From Monoplex corrugatus (lineage: Eukaryota > Mollusca > Gastropoda > Littorinimorpha > Ranellidae): DNA of 64,000 nucleotides. A program made the position numbers and the translations under genes. Under the pieces are notes generated by a model. The model was not told the DNA's origin. It ran no database searches and saw nothing but the letters and a program-made list of their open reading frames with translations. Location of the stretch: the NCBI GenBank assembly GCA_030674185.1, contig CM060307.1:33888696-33952695 (forward strand), read 5' to 3'. Position 1 is the first letter of the stretch, and each line of letters opens with the position of its first letter. Of the stretch, positions 1 through 11,276 are shown one piece after another.

Positions 1-286
1 TTTCTTGTTAAATGAGGGCGAAAAAAACCCAACCTCTTTGAGGAGGCTGCTTTGTCAGGAAATTCAGACAATATTTATATTCTGTTTTCGTTGTTGTGAC
101 AATCTACCACTGTTTTTTTCGTTTCATGTCAAGTTTTATTTCATTTTGTGCTTCTTCAAGGTCACAGAGACTTTCAGAATGACTAAAAAATTTTTTCTGC
201 GGGAAGCCAAAACGTCATGCATAAAAAGAAAATAGTTAGAATGGCCTGATCATATATTTGTATGTCTTTTTTTTGGTTACAATAGG
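1..286. other. No gene recognised
   Basis: AT-rich unique sequence with short open frames only. No protein family, RNA or repeat was recognised. Confidence 0.5.
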
Positions 287-294
287 GGGGGGGG

Positions 295-361
<67 letters not shown>

Positions 362-362
362 G
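287..362. repeat. G-run, (GA)n and (GT)n compound microsatellite
   Basis: A run of about 12 G is followed by (GA)n and then (GT)n. Simple-sequence reading frames across it (Arg-Glu or Cys-Val) are artefacts. From 363 to about 675 I see no gene or repeat family. Confidence 0.95.
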
Positions 363-675
363 CTGTGGGTGTATGGAAACTTTACAAACACGAACATCAC
401 TATCGTAAACGATGTCATAGTTTCCTGGGCGGACCGACCAACACGACCACAATAATGATCGTTAAGCGGAAGGGAGTGGTGTTTGGTGTTTTTTATCGTC
501 GAGGGGCGAAGATAAGGGAGATAAGCAAGTTGACTGTTCTGCACTTTCACTGAAAACATGGCACTGCGACTTTACACTGTTGATGTGTAGACGTGCTGGG
601 TGGCGTCAGCTTATTGCAGTAATAATTCTACAACTGGGAGTGACGGTTACGTTGGTCCTTGACCTTAACATTTCT

Positions 676-921
676 GTTGTAATAGGAAAGTAAACTCCCT
701 TCCTCCTGTCCTCCCTCCCTCCCTCCCTCCCTCTTTTTTTCTCTGGTAACTCGATGAATTCTCTCTCTCTCTCTTCTCTCTCTCTCTCCCTCTCTCTCTC
801 TTTCTCTCTCTGTCTCTCTGTCTCTTTTTCTTTCTCACTCTCTCTCTTCTCTGACTGTGTCTTTGTCTATCTCTCTCTTTGTGTCTGTTTGTGTCTGTCT
901 CTGTCTGTCTGTCTGTCTGTC

Positions 922-990
<69 letters not shown>
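676..990. repeat. (CT)n / (TCTG)n compound microsatellite
   Basis: A strongly pyrimidine-biased tract of CT dinucleotides passing into TCTG tetranucleotides and back. The stretch 991-1340 that follows is unique-looking AT-rich DNA with no recognised feature. Confidence 0.95.
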
Positions 991-991
<1 letters not shown>

Positions 992-1344
992 TCTTCCCAC
1001 GGTGTAAGACCTTACATTAGTCTTTCGATCTGTTATATTCGTTTGGTAAGAATGAGTGAAATTTAGACTTGGTGCATCAACTTTAAAAGTTCATCAGTAG
1101 GGATACAAAAAAGCATAAAGAATGTAATTTATTTACTGTGTCTATTATTCCTACTTTCGAAAGGAGACGAGATCCATACACTTTAGCCTCTGCTGTCCAG
1201 CTTTCGATAGTCTTCGATGAAAATTTGTCCCACAAAATATTATAGACATCCAAACATGTCTAAGGTGTATTTACTATTAGCCTCAACTTGTTATGACACT
1301 GTCAAGATGTTTGGTTTGTGTCTGCTTAAAGCACACACAATAAG

Positions 1345-2345
1345 GAAATTGCGATGCTCTGATGTGTGGATTCTAATTGCGATGCTCTGATATGTGAATC
1401 CTAATTGCGATGTCTGATGTGTGGATTCTAATTGCGATGCTCTGATATGTGGATTCTAATTGCGATGCTCGTGATATGTGGATTCTAATTGCGATGCTGT
1501 GATATAGTGGATTCTAATTGCGATGCTCTGATACGTGGATTCTAATTGCGATGCTGTGATATGTGGATTCTAATTGCGATGCTCTGATATGTGGATTCTA
1601 ATTGCGATGCTCTGATATGTGGATTCTAATTGCGATGTTCTCATATGTGGATTCTGATTGTCGATGCTCTGATATGTGGATTCTGATTGTGATGCTCTGA
1701 TATATGGATTCTGATTGCGATGTCTCATATGTGGATTCTGATTGTGATGTCTATATGTGGATTCTAATTGCGATGTTCTGATATGTGGATTCTAATTGCG
1801 ATGCTCTGATATTGGATTCTGAATTGCGATGCTGTGATATGTGGATTCTAATTGCTGATGCTCTGATATATGGATTCTGATTGTGATGCTCTGATATTGG
1901 ATTCTAATTGCGATGCTTCTGATATTGGATTCTAATTGCGATGCTCTGATATGTGGATTCTAATTGCGATGCTCTGATATGTGGATTCTAATTGCGATGT
2001 TCTGATATGTGGATTCTGATTGCAATGCTCTGATATGTGGATTCTGATTGTGATGTTCTGATATATGGATTCTAATTGCAATGCTCTGATATGTGGATTC
2101 TAATTGCGATGCTGTGATATATGGATTCTAATTGCGATGCTCTGTTATGTGGATTCTAATTGCGATGCTCTGTATGTGGATTCTAATTGCGATGCTCTGT
2201 TATGTGGATTCTAATTGGATGTCTGATATGTGGATTCTGATTGGATGCTCTGATATGTGGATCTAATTGAGATGCTGCTGATATGTGGATTCTAATTGCG
2301 ATGCTCTGTATATGGATTCTAATTGTGATGCTCTGGTATGTGGAT
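1345..2345. repeat. 28-bp minisatellite array, about 35 monomers
   Basis: Tandem array with a period near 28 bp. The core reads GATGCTCTGATATGTGGATT followed by CTAATTGC. Monomers vary by single substitutions (CTAATT or CTGATT, GCGATG or GTGATG) and by 1-2-bp indels, so no reading frame survives. Divergence is highest at the right end, where the array fades into degenerate sequence near 2350-2460. No protein-coding role is apparent. Confidence 0.93.
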
Positions 2346-2459
2346 TTTATTTTGTTGTATGTGGGTTTGTTCTCTCTGTAATTGATTTAATTCTGTATGT
2401 AATGGATTTGAATGCAATGCATCGGTTATCGGATTCATTGAATCAGATATATGGAATCT

Positions 2460-2690
2460 GATGATGCTCGTATTACATCGACATACTCTCCTATATGTTT
2501 CTATATCTCTACTCATGGACCTACATCACAGATCACGATCATCGACCTAACAACACAATACATTCTAATGAGATGCTCTGTCATCTATGGATTGTTTTGT
2601 TGTCAGCTGTTTTTCTCTTCTCTATTTTTTTCTATGTAGTTGCCCATTCATCTTCTCTCTTTGAATAATATTATCTTCCTCTCTACTCGC
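2460..2690. other. Unclassified sequence right of the minisatellite
   Basis: It contains decayed traces of the preceding array (ATATGGAATCTGATGATGCT near 2448-2468) and then unique AT-rich sequence. No gene was recognised. Confidence 0.4.
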
Positions 2691-3109
2691 CTCACTCTCT
2701 CTCTCTTTCTCTCTCTCTCTTTCTCTCTCTCACCCACATCACATTACTCCTCTCATTCTCTCTGACTCTTTTCTGTGTCTCTGTCTATCTGTCTTTCTGT
2801 GTCCTCTCTGTTCTGTCTGTCTGTCTTTCTCTCTTCTGCTTCTTTCTCTCTGATCTCTCTTTTCTCTCTCTTTTCTCTTCTTCTTACTCTCTCTCTGCCG
2901 TTCTGTGATCGTGTCTCTCTGTCTGTCTGTCTGTCTCTGTGTCTGTCCTGTCTCTGTCTGCATCTCTCTTTCTCTCTGGTCTTCTATTCTCTCTCTTCTC
3001 TCTTTCTTTCTCTCTCTCTGCCTTTTGACTTGTGTCTCTGCTGTCTGTCTCTCTCTCCTCTTCTCTGCCTTGCCCTTCGGGCTCTTGTCCTGTCTCTTCT
3101 CTCTGCTGC

Positions 3110-3142
<33 letters not shown>

Positions 3143-3220
3143 CTCTCTGTCTGTTTGTTTCTCTCTCTCCCTCCCTCCCTCCTTCTCTCTGTCTCTCTCT
3201 TTGGCTTGTTCACTTCCTCG
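2691..3220. repeat. Long CT-rich microsatellite tract
   Basis: About 530 bp of imperfect (CT)n with TCTG and CCTC blocks. It is almost purely pyrimidine on the plus strand, which makes it a candidate triplex-forming tract. Long Leu/Ser or Arg/Glu frames over it are compositional artefacts. Confidence 0.93.
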
Positions 3221-3454
3221 GCTTCTTACCTGTATTTAGCGAAAACAAGAATACTAATTGGCATTAATAGCAGTTTGGAATCTGGGCTTTGTTCAAGAGA
3301 GTTTCACCGCACCTAGACCTTCTATATGCGCACCACCCAAACCTGCCAGCAATTAATTATCTGGCAAACTCCATGAAACTGCGTAAATCTCTATGCGGTG
3401 ACAAGGTCTTGGAGTGGAGAAAGAGCGTGGGGAGTGGGCGGGGGGCTTATGAAG

Positions 3455-3605
3455 CACTTCGCTGACATCACCAAAATGATGGAAGCATTAAACTGGACAA
3501 CGAACGGGCCAACAACCCTTCAATGTTGCAAGCTGGAATTTGAACTCGAGATATCAGAACTTGACTCCACGACTCTATCAAAAGAAGCGACCAGCCTGCA
3601 TAAAT
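3455..3605 (-). repeat. Dispersed SINE-like element, copy 1
   Basis: The segment shares CTGACATCACCAAAATGATG and GATATCAGAAC..ATCAAAAGAA with 5339-5450, so the two are copies of one dispersed family. On the minus strand, GAGTTCAAATTC resembles a Pol III B box, which suggests a tRNA-derived head. The A box is not clear. Confidence 0.45.
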
Positions 3606-3790
3606 AAAATCAACTAGCCAATTAACCAACCAACCAGTTAAATAAATAACCAACTAGTTAACCAAGCGCTTAACCGTAACCAATCAACAAAGTAAGCAAC
3701 CAACTAACTTGGTTACAAACCAAACAACTAGCTATCCAGCCAACCAAAGAATTATGTATTCGGCCGAGTAAGTAAATAACAAGTTGACCA
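3600..3790. repeat. Low-complexity AACC/AACTA-rich sequence
   Basis: Irregular repeats of CCAACCAA, CCAACTAG and AAATAAATAA. It is probably a decayed tetranucleotide repeat following the SINE-like element. The remaining sequence to about 3955 shows no gene. Confidence 0.5.
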
Positions 3791-3964
3791 ATTAGCTGTG
3801 TAACTAAGCAGTTTATTGGAAACAGAAACGCATGAACATAGAATCAGAACGCGTATTTAATACAACCAAACGAAACAGGACAAAAATTTTCGGCCAACTT
3901 GCCTTTGTCAAGCGTAAATAAGCAGTAATAGGAGTTTCGATTCTTGGGGGATACGAGAGAAGAA

Positions 3965-4032
3965 GGAAGACCAGAAGGAGCGAGAGAGAGAGAGAGAGAG
4001 GAGGAGGAGAGAGGGGAGGAGAGGGGGGGGGG
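3965..4032. repeat. (GA)n / GAG-rich purine tract
   Basis: Short (GA)n passing into GGAGGA and a G-run, purine-only on the plus strand. Confidence 0.85.
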
Positions 4033-4164
4033 TTGTAGAAATTTGATGCAACAGCTTATTGCTTCAAATTTTTATACTCCCACCCCCCTTTTTTTACTTG
4101 CAAGGTTAACGGTGAGCATAGTTTTTACGTGTTGTCTTTTATCTTAACCGGGTTGTTGTTTTTG

Positions 4165-4222
4165 GCGTGGTGTTAGCCCTGATATGGCTCTAGTAGTCGG
4201 CTGGGCTATAAGCAATATGAAC
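4165..4222 (+). repeat. 3' end of dispersed family X (SINE-like)
   Basis: GCCCTGATATGGCTCTAG and GTCGGCTGGGCTATAAGC match the conserved 3' end of the family seen nearly complete at 32265-32765 and 39430-39965. Only the last ~60 bp are present here. Downstream to about 4550 I recognise nothing else. Confidence 0.65.
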
Positions 4223-4555
4223 TTGAACACTCACCCCTCTCCATCCCCTCTTTTTCCAAAAGAACGTGAACACTCCACCCCTCCCACCCCCAATTTTTCC
4301 AAAAGTGCAAGAAGAAAATGTCGCGTCTCGAACTTGCTGACCGACTGGACCACAAGTTAGTTACTGCACGTGCGACAACTGGCTGTCATGTTTCTTAGCG
4401 GAAAAATCCATCTTTCGCCACCTGAGGTCTGATATCTCGCTGGTCATCAGGCTAAACAGGGAGAACTGTATTAGTTGCTGAGATGACGAATAGCAAAGAG
4501 ACTCTCCCAACATCTTTGCTGATAGTGAGTGTTGCCAGGATCCTGGTCGGGATGC

Positions 4556-4970
4556 TGTGAGAGTGGCAGAATGGTTCACACGTTTGCCTGCCGATAGCTA
4601 TACTCGCGGTTCCAGGGTTCGTTTCGAATTGAGGCCTTAGCTTTTCTCCTCAGTCGGACCGGAAAATCGAACGGAACGTTGAGTCCTTCGGAAGAAGATG
4701 AAAACCGAGTCGGACACCTGTGCCTTCTGGCCTGCACACGCTAAAGATCCCACGGCAGTTGAAAATCGTGAAGAGCAAGGCATTGGCTAGGCTGCCTGGT
4801 ATGAAACACTGGAGAGAGTTTGAATTCCCAAGTACCTCCCCTTGAAGGCCAAGCAGTCTTCTTGCCTTTCTGAAGCGCAAAAAAAAAGGTGGCGTTGCAG
4901 TGCGGCGACGCTCTCTCAAAGGCGAAAGCAGCTCGAGTGTCACATGGTATTCCACTGTGACAACAGAAAT
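4556..4970 (+). repeat. tRNA-derived SINE
   Basis: The head (4559-4635) has a Pol III A-box-like TGGCAGAATGGTTCAC and a B-box-like GGGTTCGTTTCGA about 35 bp later, as in tRNA-derived SINEs. The body contains CTAAAGATCCCACGGCAG and a CCTCCCCTTGAAGGCC-type motif that recurs at 13800-13850. It runs directly into a hexanucleotide tail at 4975. The relation to a tRNA is inferred from the box motifs; no functional cloverleaf was found. Confidence 0.65.
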
Positions 4971-4974
4971 ATAT

Positions 4975-5126
4975 ACGAATATGAATATGAAAATGAATAC
5001 GAATATGAATATGAATATGAAAATGAATACGAATATGAATATGAATATGAATATGAATATGAATACGAATATGAATACGAATATGAATATGAATATGAAT
5101 ATGAATATGAATATGAATATGAATAT
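4975..5126. repeat. (GAATAT)n hexanucleotide repeat
   Basis: About 25 units of GAATAT with GAATAC and GAAAAT variants. It begins where the SINE body ends, so it probably grew from the SINE tail. It reads open in several frames (Tyr-Glu, Met-Asn, His-Ile) because the period is six; this is not coding. Confidence 0.95.
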
Positions 5127-5275
5127 CTCCACTTGGCCCGGGCCTGTCTTCTCTATACTCCAGCAACAACTGGCAGAGAAGCCTTTCTGAATCGGAAAAA
5201 ATGGGTGGCGCTGCACTGCGGCGACGCAATTTCAAAGGGGAGAACAGCCCGATTTTCACATGCAAAACCCTAGTG
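5127..5275 (+). repeat. Partial second copy of the 4.6-kb SINE body
   Basis: The motif AGAGAAGCCTTTCTGAATC followed by GGTGGCGCTGCACTGCGGCG matches 4848-4915 (GCCTTTCTGAAGCGC, GGTGGCGTTGCAGTGCGGCG). The hexanucleotide repeat is therefore sandwiched between two related segments, as if it expanded between SINE modules. Confidence 0.55.
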
Positions 5276-5338
5276 CTAGCAAAGTGTTGAAATGGGTTGT
5301 AGGGGGGGGAAGGCAGAAGGAATCTATGTAACACTAAT

Positions 5339-5450
5339 TGACATCACCAAAATAATGGAAACATCAAGGTGGGCAGAGTGACAGGCGGTTTTTATTCAGT
5401 GTTGCGGGTTTTGATTGAAATGAAGATATCAAACTTTATCAAAAGAAAGA
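5339..5450 (-). repeat. Dispersed SINE-like element, copy 2
   Basis: Homologous to 3455-3605 by shared blocks (TTGACATCACCAAAATAATGG and the ATCAAAAGAAAGA end) but more decayed. It ends in a GA microsatellite. Confidence 0.4.
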
Positions 5451-5549
5451 GATGAGAGAGAGAGAGAGAGAGGGGGGGGGGCGCAAGAGAGAAAGAGAAG
5501 GGTGGAAAGAGAGTGTGAGAGAGAGAACGAGAGAGAGAACGAGAGAGAC

Positions 5550-5592
<43 letters not shown>

Positions 5593-5665
5593 CAGACAGA
5601 CAGATAGATGGACAGATAGACAACAACAGACAGACAGACAGAAAGAGAGAGGACGCGGGCGGAGA
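5451..5665. repeat. (GA)n / (GACA)n purine-rich microsatellite
   Basis: GA dinucleotides followed by GACAGACAGATA-type tetranucleotides, with an imbedded G-run at 5472-5480. Confidence 0.93.
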
Positions 5666-5878
5666 AAGAGAAAAGCTGGACAGATGGGACAAACAAAAAA
5701 ACAACAACAAAAAACAAAAAAAAGGAAAGGGCAGAAAAGTGAGACACTGAAAGAATTCATCGCAATCGGACAATTCCTTACGCGCTCTATCCAAATGTGC
5801 CAGAACTTAAATGGCAGAATTCTTGAGCCTGCTTAACTTTCGTGCTTTGGCGCCCGCCGCCACAAACACCACCCCCTT

Positions 5879-5879
<1 letters not shown>

Positions 5880-5910
<31 letters not shown>
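5880..5910. repeat. Poly(A) run of about 30
   Basis: A homopolymer A run that may be the tail of a retroposed sequence, though no recognisable element precedes it. The next ~400 bp (5911-6335) are mixed-composition DNA with no gene recognised. Confidence 0.8.
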
Positions 5911-5918
<8 letters not shown>

Positions 5919-6335
5919 ACGCCTAAAAGGTTGAAACCCACTGTGGCGTTATCAGCACGGGTCCCTGATCAATTCAGCTTAATGGACAGGAAGACAAGAA
6001 AGGACAGATGGACAGCACAGGAGACCGCTATGGTTACTGAGGTCATCACAGATAGTGTTGCCCGGGAAGTCCTGATCCTGGTGTCTCCAGGCTGTTCTGA
6101 CCGATCTCCTTCTTCTTCTCCGTTACACTGCCGCTGTTCATCCGAGTGTCACGGCACGCTGTCTCACTTTAGCGGAGTGAACAACGCTGCAGAAGGCTCG
6201 GTATCGCACAAGCCTGATATTCTTTAGTGGCTTTGGGATATATTGCATACACGTGGATGGGCCGTTGGCGACATCAAGTCGGACAGTAATCGCTAGCGAA
6301 GTCGTTTAGTTACGAATTTATATCTTCATTCACGT

Positions 6336-6512
<177 letters not shown>

Positions 6513-6599
6513 TTACAATAGTCCTGGTGTCTATAGCTCTTCATGTTCTATTCTCGCTGACACGTGCACGATGGCCTCATTTTAATGGGTTTAAAGATA

Positions 6600-6605
6600 A
6601 GGATA

Positions 6606-6640
<35 letters not shown>

Positions 6641-6700
6641 ACTACTATTACTACTAATGATGATGATGATAATGATGATGATGATAATGATAAAAACGAC
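6600..6700. repeat. Trinucleotide block (ACT)n, (GCT)n, (GAT)n
   Basis: Consecutive short runs of ACT, GCT, ACT and GAT/AAT trinucleotides, immediately before a LINE fragment. Confidence 0.9.
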
Positions 6701-6714
6701 GTTATACGGCACCA

Positions 6715-7425
6715 AATCTTGATATGGAAATCAAATCTAAACGCGCTCTCTTATCATTTACTAACACATCTACTCACAATGACCAAAACGCCGGCACAAA
6801 GCACAAACTTTCCTCCGTAAAAGTTTGTTCTATCCAGCTAGGCGACAGCACTGTTTTACTCTTTGAATCAGTCAAGAACCTTGGTGTTGTTCTTGATCCT
6901 CAACTGTCTATGCAGAAATTCATCACCCAAATCTGTCAGTCTTGTTACTGTCACCTGCGACGTTCGTCGTTACCTGTCAACTTCAGCAGCAACTAAACTT
7001 GCGACTGCTCTGATCGTGTCTGGCATTAATTATTATAACTCCTTGCTCTCTGGCTTGCCTGCTTCTTGTGTTGCATGCCTCCAACGTATTCAGAATTCTG
7101 CGGCCCGTCTTACTCTTCGTAGAACGAAACATGATCGTGTCACTCCCTTGCTTCACTTTCTCCATTGACTGTCCGTTTTTCAAAACATTTCATACTAAAT
7201 CAACACATTATGTTACAAGTGTATCAATGGTACTGTGCCTATTTATCTTCGTGACCACCTCCGAATGTATACTCCTGTCTGACCTCTCTGTTTTGTTTCT
7301 GATTACTACATGTCTATAAATTCACTGGAACGATCCCCCCCCCCCCCTCTATTCAACAGTTACAAACTGTCTTCCATCAAGTCTGTCTTGAAGATATATG
7401 TGTTTGCCCAGCAGTGATTTCCCCT
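6715..7425 (+). pseudogene. 3' fragment of a CR1-like LINE reverse transcriptase
   Basis: The translation shows the conserved region downstream of the RT palm: SSVKVCSIQLGDST, then VKNLGVVLDPQLSMQKFI. After a frameshift near 6960-6990 it reads YNSLLSGLPASCVACLQRIQ and NSAARLTLRRTKHD. A last remnant (KSVLKIYVFAQQ) lies at 7377-7415. The same family contributes the remnant at 15.4 kb and a better copy at 58.07 kb. RT catalytic motifs and the endonuclease lie outside this 5'-truncated copy. Frameshifts and stops make it non-functional. Confidence 0.8.
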
Positions 7426-7439
7426 CTACGTGTTCTCTC

Positions 7440-7758
7440 TTTTGCCCACTGCCCTCCTGTCCTCTCCCCCCCCCTCAAGTCTCCTGCCCTCCTGTCCTCC
7501 ACCCCCCCCCCCGTCGAGTCTCCTGCCCTCCTGTCCTCCCCCCCTCGAGTCTCCTGCCCTCCTGTCCTCTCGCCCCCCCCCCCTCGAGTCTCCTGCCCTC
7601 CTGTCCTCTCCTCCCCTCGAGTCTTCTGCCCTCCTGTCCTCTCCCCCCCCCTCGAGTCTCCTGCCCTCCTGTCCTCTCCCCCCTCGAGTCTCCTGCCCTC
7701 CTGTCCTCTCCCCCCATTCGAGTCTCCTGCCCTCCTGTCCTCTCCCTCGAGTCTCCGT
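7440..7758. repeat. ~33-bp C-rich minisatellite
   Basis: About nine monomers built on CTCGAGTCTCCTGCCCTCCT followed by GTCCTCTCC and a variable C-run of 3-12. The changing C-runs shift the frame each time, so overlapping Pro/Ser/Leu-rich or Gly/Arg-rich frames arise on both strands; these are not genes. Confidence 0.92.
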
Positions 7759-8013
7759 GAGCTTCGTGCCCTGGAGTTTTGGTCATTTTTGGGTGATTGC
7801 TTTGGTAAATGATGAGAGTGCACGCTTTGGTTTGGTTCTTGTACCAAGATTCAGCACCCTATAATTGTCATTGTTATCATTATCGTTACTAAGATAGGGC
7901 ACGCAATACAAAAACTCTCTTCGTGTCTGTGGTCGTGTCTTGATTTTAAAGCGGTCTTTGACAGGGAGGGAGGGGGAGGAAGAAAGGCCAGCATGACTGG
8001 AGAAGAGAAGCAG

Positions 8014-8074
8014 AGCATGCACACACACACACACAAAAGGTGGAGGTGGGGGGGGAGTACGGGGAAACAACGAG

Positions 8075-8163
<89 letters not shown>

Positions 8164-8244
8164 TATGAAGATAGAGAGGAACGAGAAAGAATATCAGTCA
8201 CCTGAGCAGATCTGGACATTATCTGTCTCTGGGAGGAAGGGATG

Positions 8245-8310
<66 letters not shown>

Positions 8311-8425
8311 CAGGGACAGAGAGACAGAGAGAGACAGACCGACAGACAGACAGAAACAGAGGCAGAGAAAGACAGAGACAGAAGCAAAGGCAGAGACAGA
8401 GACAGAGAGACAAAGAGAAGACAAA
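8014..8425. repeat. (CA)n and (GA)n / (GACA)n microsatellites
   Basis: A short (CA)n at 8018-8034, then two purine tracts (8075-8165 and 8248-8420) separated by about 80 bp of unique sequence. The second passes into GACAGA tetranucleotides. Reading frames here are compositional. Confidence 0.93.
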
Positions 8426-8659
8426 GTTCAAATTTCAGATGGTTTATTCATATAGGACAAAGACCCTTAGAAGGAAGATGTACATAATAACGAAATGTCA
8501 CGATCACATAAACATTAACTTCGTAGTAACAATATTTCTTATTTTAAACATTTTGTACAAATTCATTACACACCCGTCATTCCCTCGCACTCAAGCATCC
8601 ATCCTTTCAAAATGCTATGAATTTGTTTAGGCATATTGACCGCAAGCTTATTTAGTCAC

Positions 8660-9062
8660 CCTTGTTTCATTTGTGTTCAAGGTTGGTTTAGGGTCCATGC
8701 TCACATAGATACTTGTCCATGAATGAATTGTAGTGACCAGCAAGATCAGATGAACGTGACTAAAAGGAAAGACGATTTACAACTTCAGATGAGAAAATTT
8801 TAGCGTTGATAAATTTCACATTGCGACAGACCACGGTTCGCTTCTGGAGTACCTGTTTGGACAGTCTGGGAGAAAACAACACGGTAAAATGATTTGACTG
8901 AAGTTGGCCCAGAACTAAGACTGATGTAACATGTTCATCAGAGCCGCAGGAAGATCAGCCAGTCAGTCATAAAATTATGGTCTGTTGACGACAATAACCC
9001 CGTAAGATACAGATTGCTCTCACAGCATGAATAGAGACAAATGAAGTTGCCATTGGAACTAA
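8660..9062. repeat. Dispersed family D, copy A
   Basis: Unique-looking sequence that recurs at 9660-10557 and, in part, at 13330-13545 and 14600-14690. Shared blocks include GGAAAGACGATTTA(C/T)AACTTCAG, AAAACAACACGG(T/C)AAAAT, AAGATA(C/T)AGATT.CTCTCACAG and GGTACTAATTGTCT-type ends. The right end opens into a TCTG microsatellite in copies A and B, so the tract travels with the element. No coding capacity is visible. Confidence 0.6.
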
Positions 9063-9395
9063 TTGTCTGTCTGTCCATCCGTCCGTCTGTCGGTCTGTCG
9101 TTGGTGTTTGTCTGCTTCTCTCTCTCTCTCTCTCGCTCTCGCTCTCTGTCTGTCTGTCTCTCTCCCACTCCCTCTCTCTCCCCTCCTTCTCACCCACCCT
9201 CTCTCTCTCTCTCTCTCTCTCTCTCCACGCACATTAACACACACACTCATACATACACACACATACACACACACACACACACACACGCACGCACGCACAC
9301 ACACACACACACACACACACCACACACACACACGCACGCACGCACACACAGTGAGAGAGAGACAGAGACAAAAAGACAGAAAACAGAGGCAGAGA
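9063..9395. repeat. (TCTG)n-(CT)n-(CA)n-(GA)n compound microsatellite
   Basis: Ordered blocks: TCTG/TCCG (9063-9115), CT (9118-9225), CA with CGCA interruptions (9226-9350) and GACA (9351-9395). The TCTG-CT-CA order is repeated at 10557-10735. Confidence 0.93.
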
Positions 9396-9660
9396 ACTAG
9401 ATTCCACGAATCGCTCTAAATCGCCTTTTCTTAGTTATCAAAGGCATTCGAGGAGCTGGGATAGAAAAATGTCTAGTTATAGCTTTCGATATCATTTTCT
9501 TCGTAATTCTTTTCAAGTGTTCTCGATAAATCTGAGAATGAACTACAAGGTCAGAGAACTGCCACAGGCGTTCAGCACTTCTAGGAGCTTGTTTAGCTCC
9601 CTTTATTTCATTTATTTGTGAATTTGGCAAGGGTGCAGATTGGCTGTCAGGCAGAACGCA
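9396..9660. other. No gene recognised
   Basis: Mixed sequence with one weak similarity (CGCTCTAAATCGCCTTTTC) to 13377-13400, which again suggests dispersed family D. No coding feature is supported. Confidence 0.35.
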
Positions 9661-10557
9661 GGTAGTCGAAGGGTGCATGCTCATATAGAAGCTGGTGAAA
9701 GACTTAATTCTAGATCAGAAAATTGTGATGAAGGAAAGACGATTTATAACTTCAGATTGCTATTGTTATCTTTGTTTAAAGCCCTACCGACTGCGTAGAG
9801 CCACATCAGGCTATAATTGTTTCAAAACATACACAATACTTCAAGAGGTAAAAAAGAAAAAGAAAATTCGTTACACATATCAATGCATTCACGCACATGA
9901 TCTAAGGAGATGCCCTGGTGTTGACTACTCCATCCAATTTATCACACAGGGGATTTTAAAAACAAACCCGAATACAAATTTAAACATAACTAAGGACACT
10001 AAAACAAATAAAAACGGGCATAAGTTAACAAAAAATTGCTTCCGCATATCTCATTTCCCTAGGGCAAAAAATGCACTTAGTACAGGTACGCAATTATCAA
10101 TCCTAAGAAGAAGTACGTAAGTTCATCGAACATATACAGGTGAATGGACCAGCAAGACAGAAAATGACAGGAAGCAATGACAGAAAGCAAAGGAACGAGG
10201 CAGAAACAAAGACAGTGACAGAAAAGAGGACATTTCTAGCACAGAATTTCCAGAAAGCGGGGATAGTACATGTGTTTATATTGAAAGAGCTCCTGGCTTC
10301 ACCACAGGGGAACAACTTCAGATGCGAAGGTTTAACAAAGATACATTTCAGATAGCGTCGGGTCATTGCCTTAGGAGTGCTGGTTTAGACGGATTCAGGT
10401 AAAACAACACGGCAAAATAATGTGGCGGACGTACCCCCGGACCGAGCCAGTCAATAATACAACCTTGCTGAGGACAATAGCCTCATAAGATATAGATTAC
10501 TCTCACAGCCTCAAAAGGGACAAATTAAGCTGCTATTGGTACTAATTGTCTCCTTTC
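9660..10557. repeat. Dispersed family D, copy B, interrupted by family X
   Basis: The left part (GTGCATGCTCATATAGAAGC, GGAAAGACGATTTATAACTT at 9670-9765) and right part (10285-10557) align to copy A at 8690-9062. Between them lies a minus-strand family X element (9870-10280), so X probably inserted into D. Confidence 0.5.
9870..10282 (-). repeat. Family X (SINE-like), minus-strand copy
   Basis: The reverse complement matches 32265-32640 and 39460-39845. It reads TCTAGCACAG-type start, a CTTTGCTTTCTGTCATTGC block, GTCCATTCACCTGTATATG, then AAATTTGTATTCGGGTTTG and CAACACCAGGGCATCTCC. About 410 bp of the family are present and the promoter-like end is not obvious. No coding capacity. Confidence 0.65.
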
Positions 10558-10591
10558 TGTATGTCTCTCTGTCCGTCTGTCTGTCTCTGTC

Positions 10592-10626
<35 letters not shown>

Positions 10627-10643
10627 ACCACACACAACACCCC

Positions 10644-10705
<62 letters not shown>

Positions 10706-11276
10706 CACACACACACTGTCTCTCTGTGTGTGCTTCAATCTGTTTGTCTGTCTGTCTGCCTGCCTCTCTATCTGTCTGTCTGTCTGCCTGCCTGCCTGTC
10801 TGTCTGTTTATCTGTCTGTCTGTCTCTCCTTCTGTCTGTCTCTCGCTGTTTGTCTGTCTCAATCTCTCTCTGTCTCTCCCTCTGTCTCTGTCTGTCTGTC
10901 TCTCCCTCTCTGTCTCTATCTCTCTTTGTCTCTCTCTCTCGCTGTCTCTGTCTCTCTGTCTGTCTGTCTCTGTTCCTGTCTCTCTGTCTGTCTGTCTCTG
11001 TCCCTGTCTCTCTGTCTCTCTGTCTATGTCTCTCTGTCTCTCTGTCTTTCTGTCTTTCTATCTCTCTCTCTGTGTCTCTCTGTCTCTCTCTATCTGTCTG
11101 TCCTTTCTGTCCTCTCCCTCTGTCTCTCTCTTCTCTCTCTGTCTCTCTGTCTCTCTGTCTCTCTTTCTGTCTCTGTCTCTGTCTCTGTCTCTGTCTCTAT
11201 CTCTCTCTTTGTCTCTGTCTCTCTGTCTTTGTGTCTCTCTCTGTGTCTCTCGTCTCTCTGTCTGTTTGTCTGTTAG
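10557..11276. repeat. 720-bp (TCTG)n/(CT)n/(CA)n microsatellite
   Basis: TCTG and CT blocks with a central (CA)n of about 40 units (10640-10712). The longest reading frames over it (Cys/Leu/Ser) lack any protein signature and are artefacts of a 4-bp period. Confidence 0.95.

Noticed and set aside
7377..7864. Overlapping Pro/Ser or Gly/Arg-rich frames
   Set aside because: They come from a C-rich ~33-bp minisatellite with frame-shifting C-runs.
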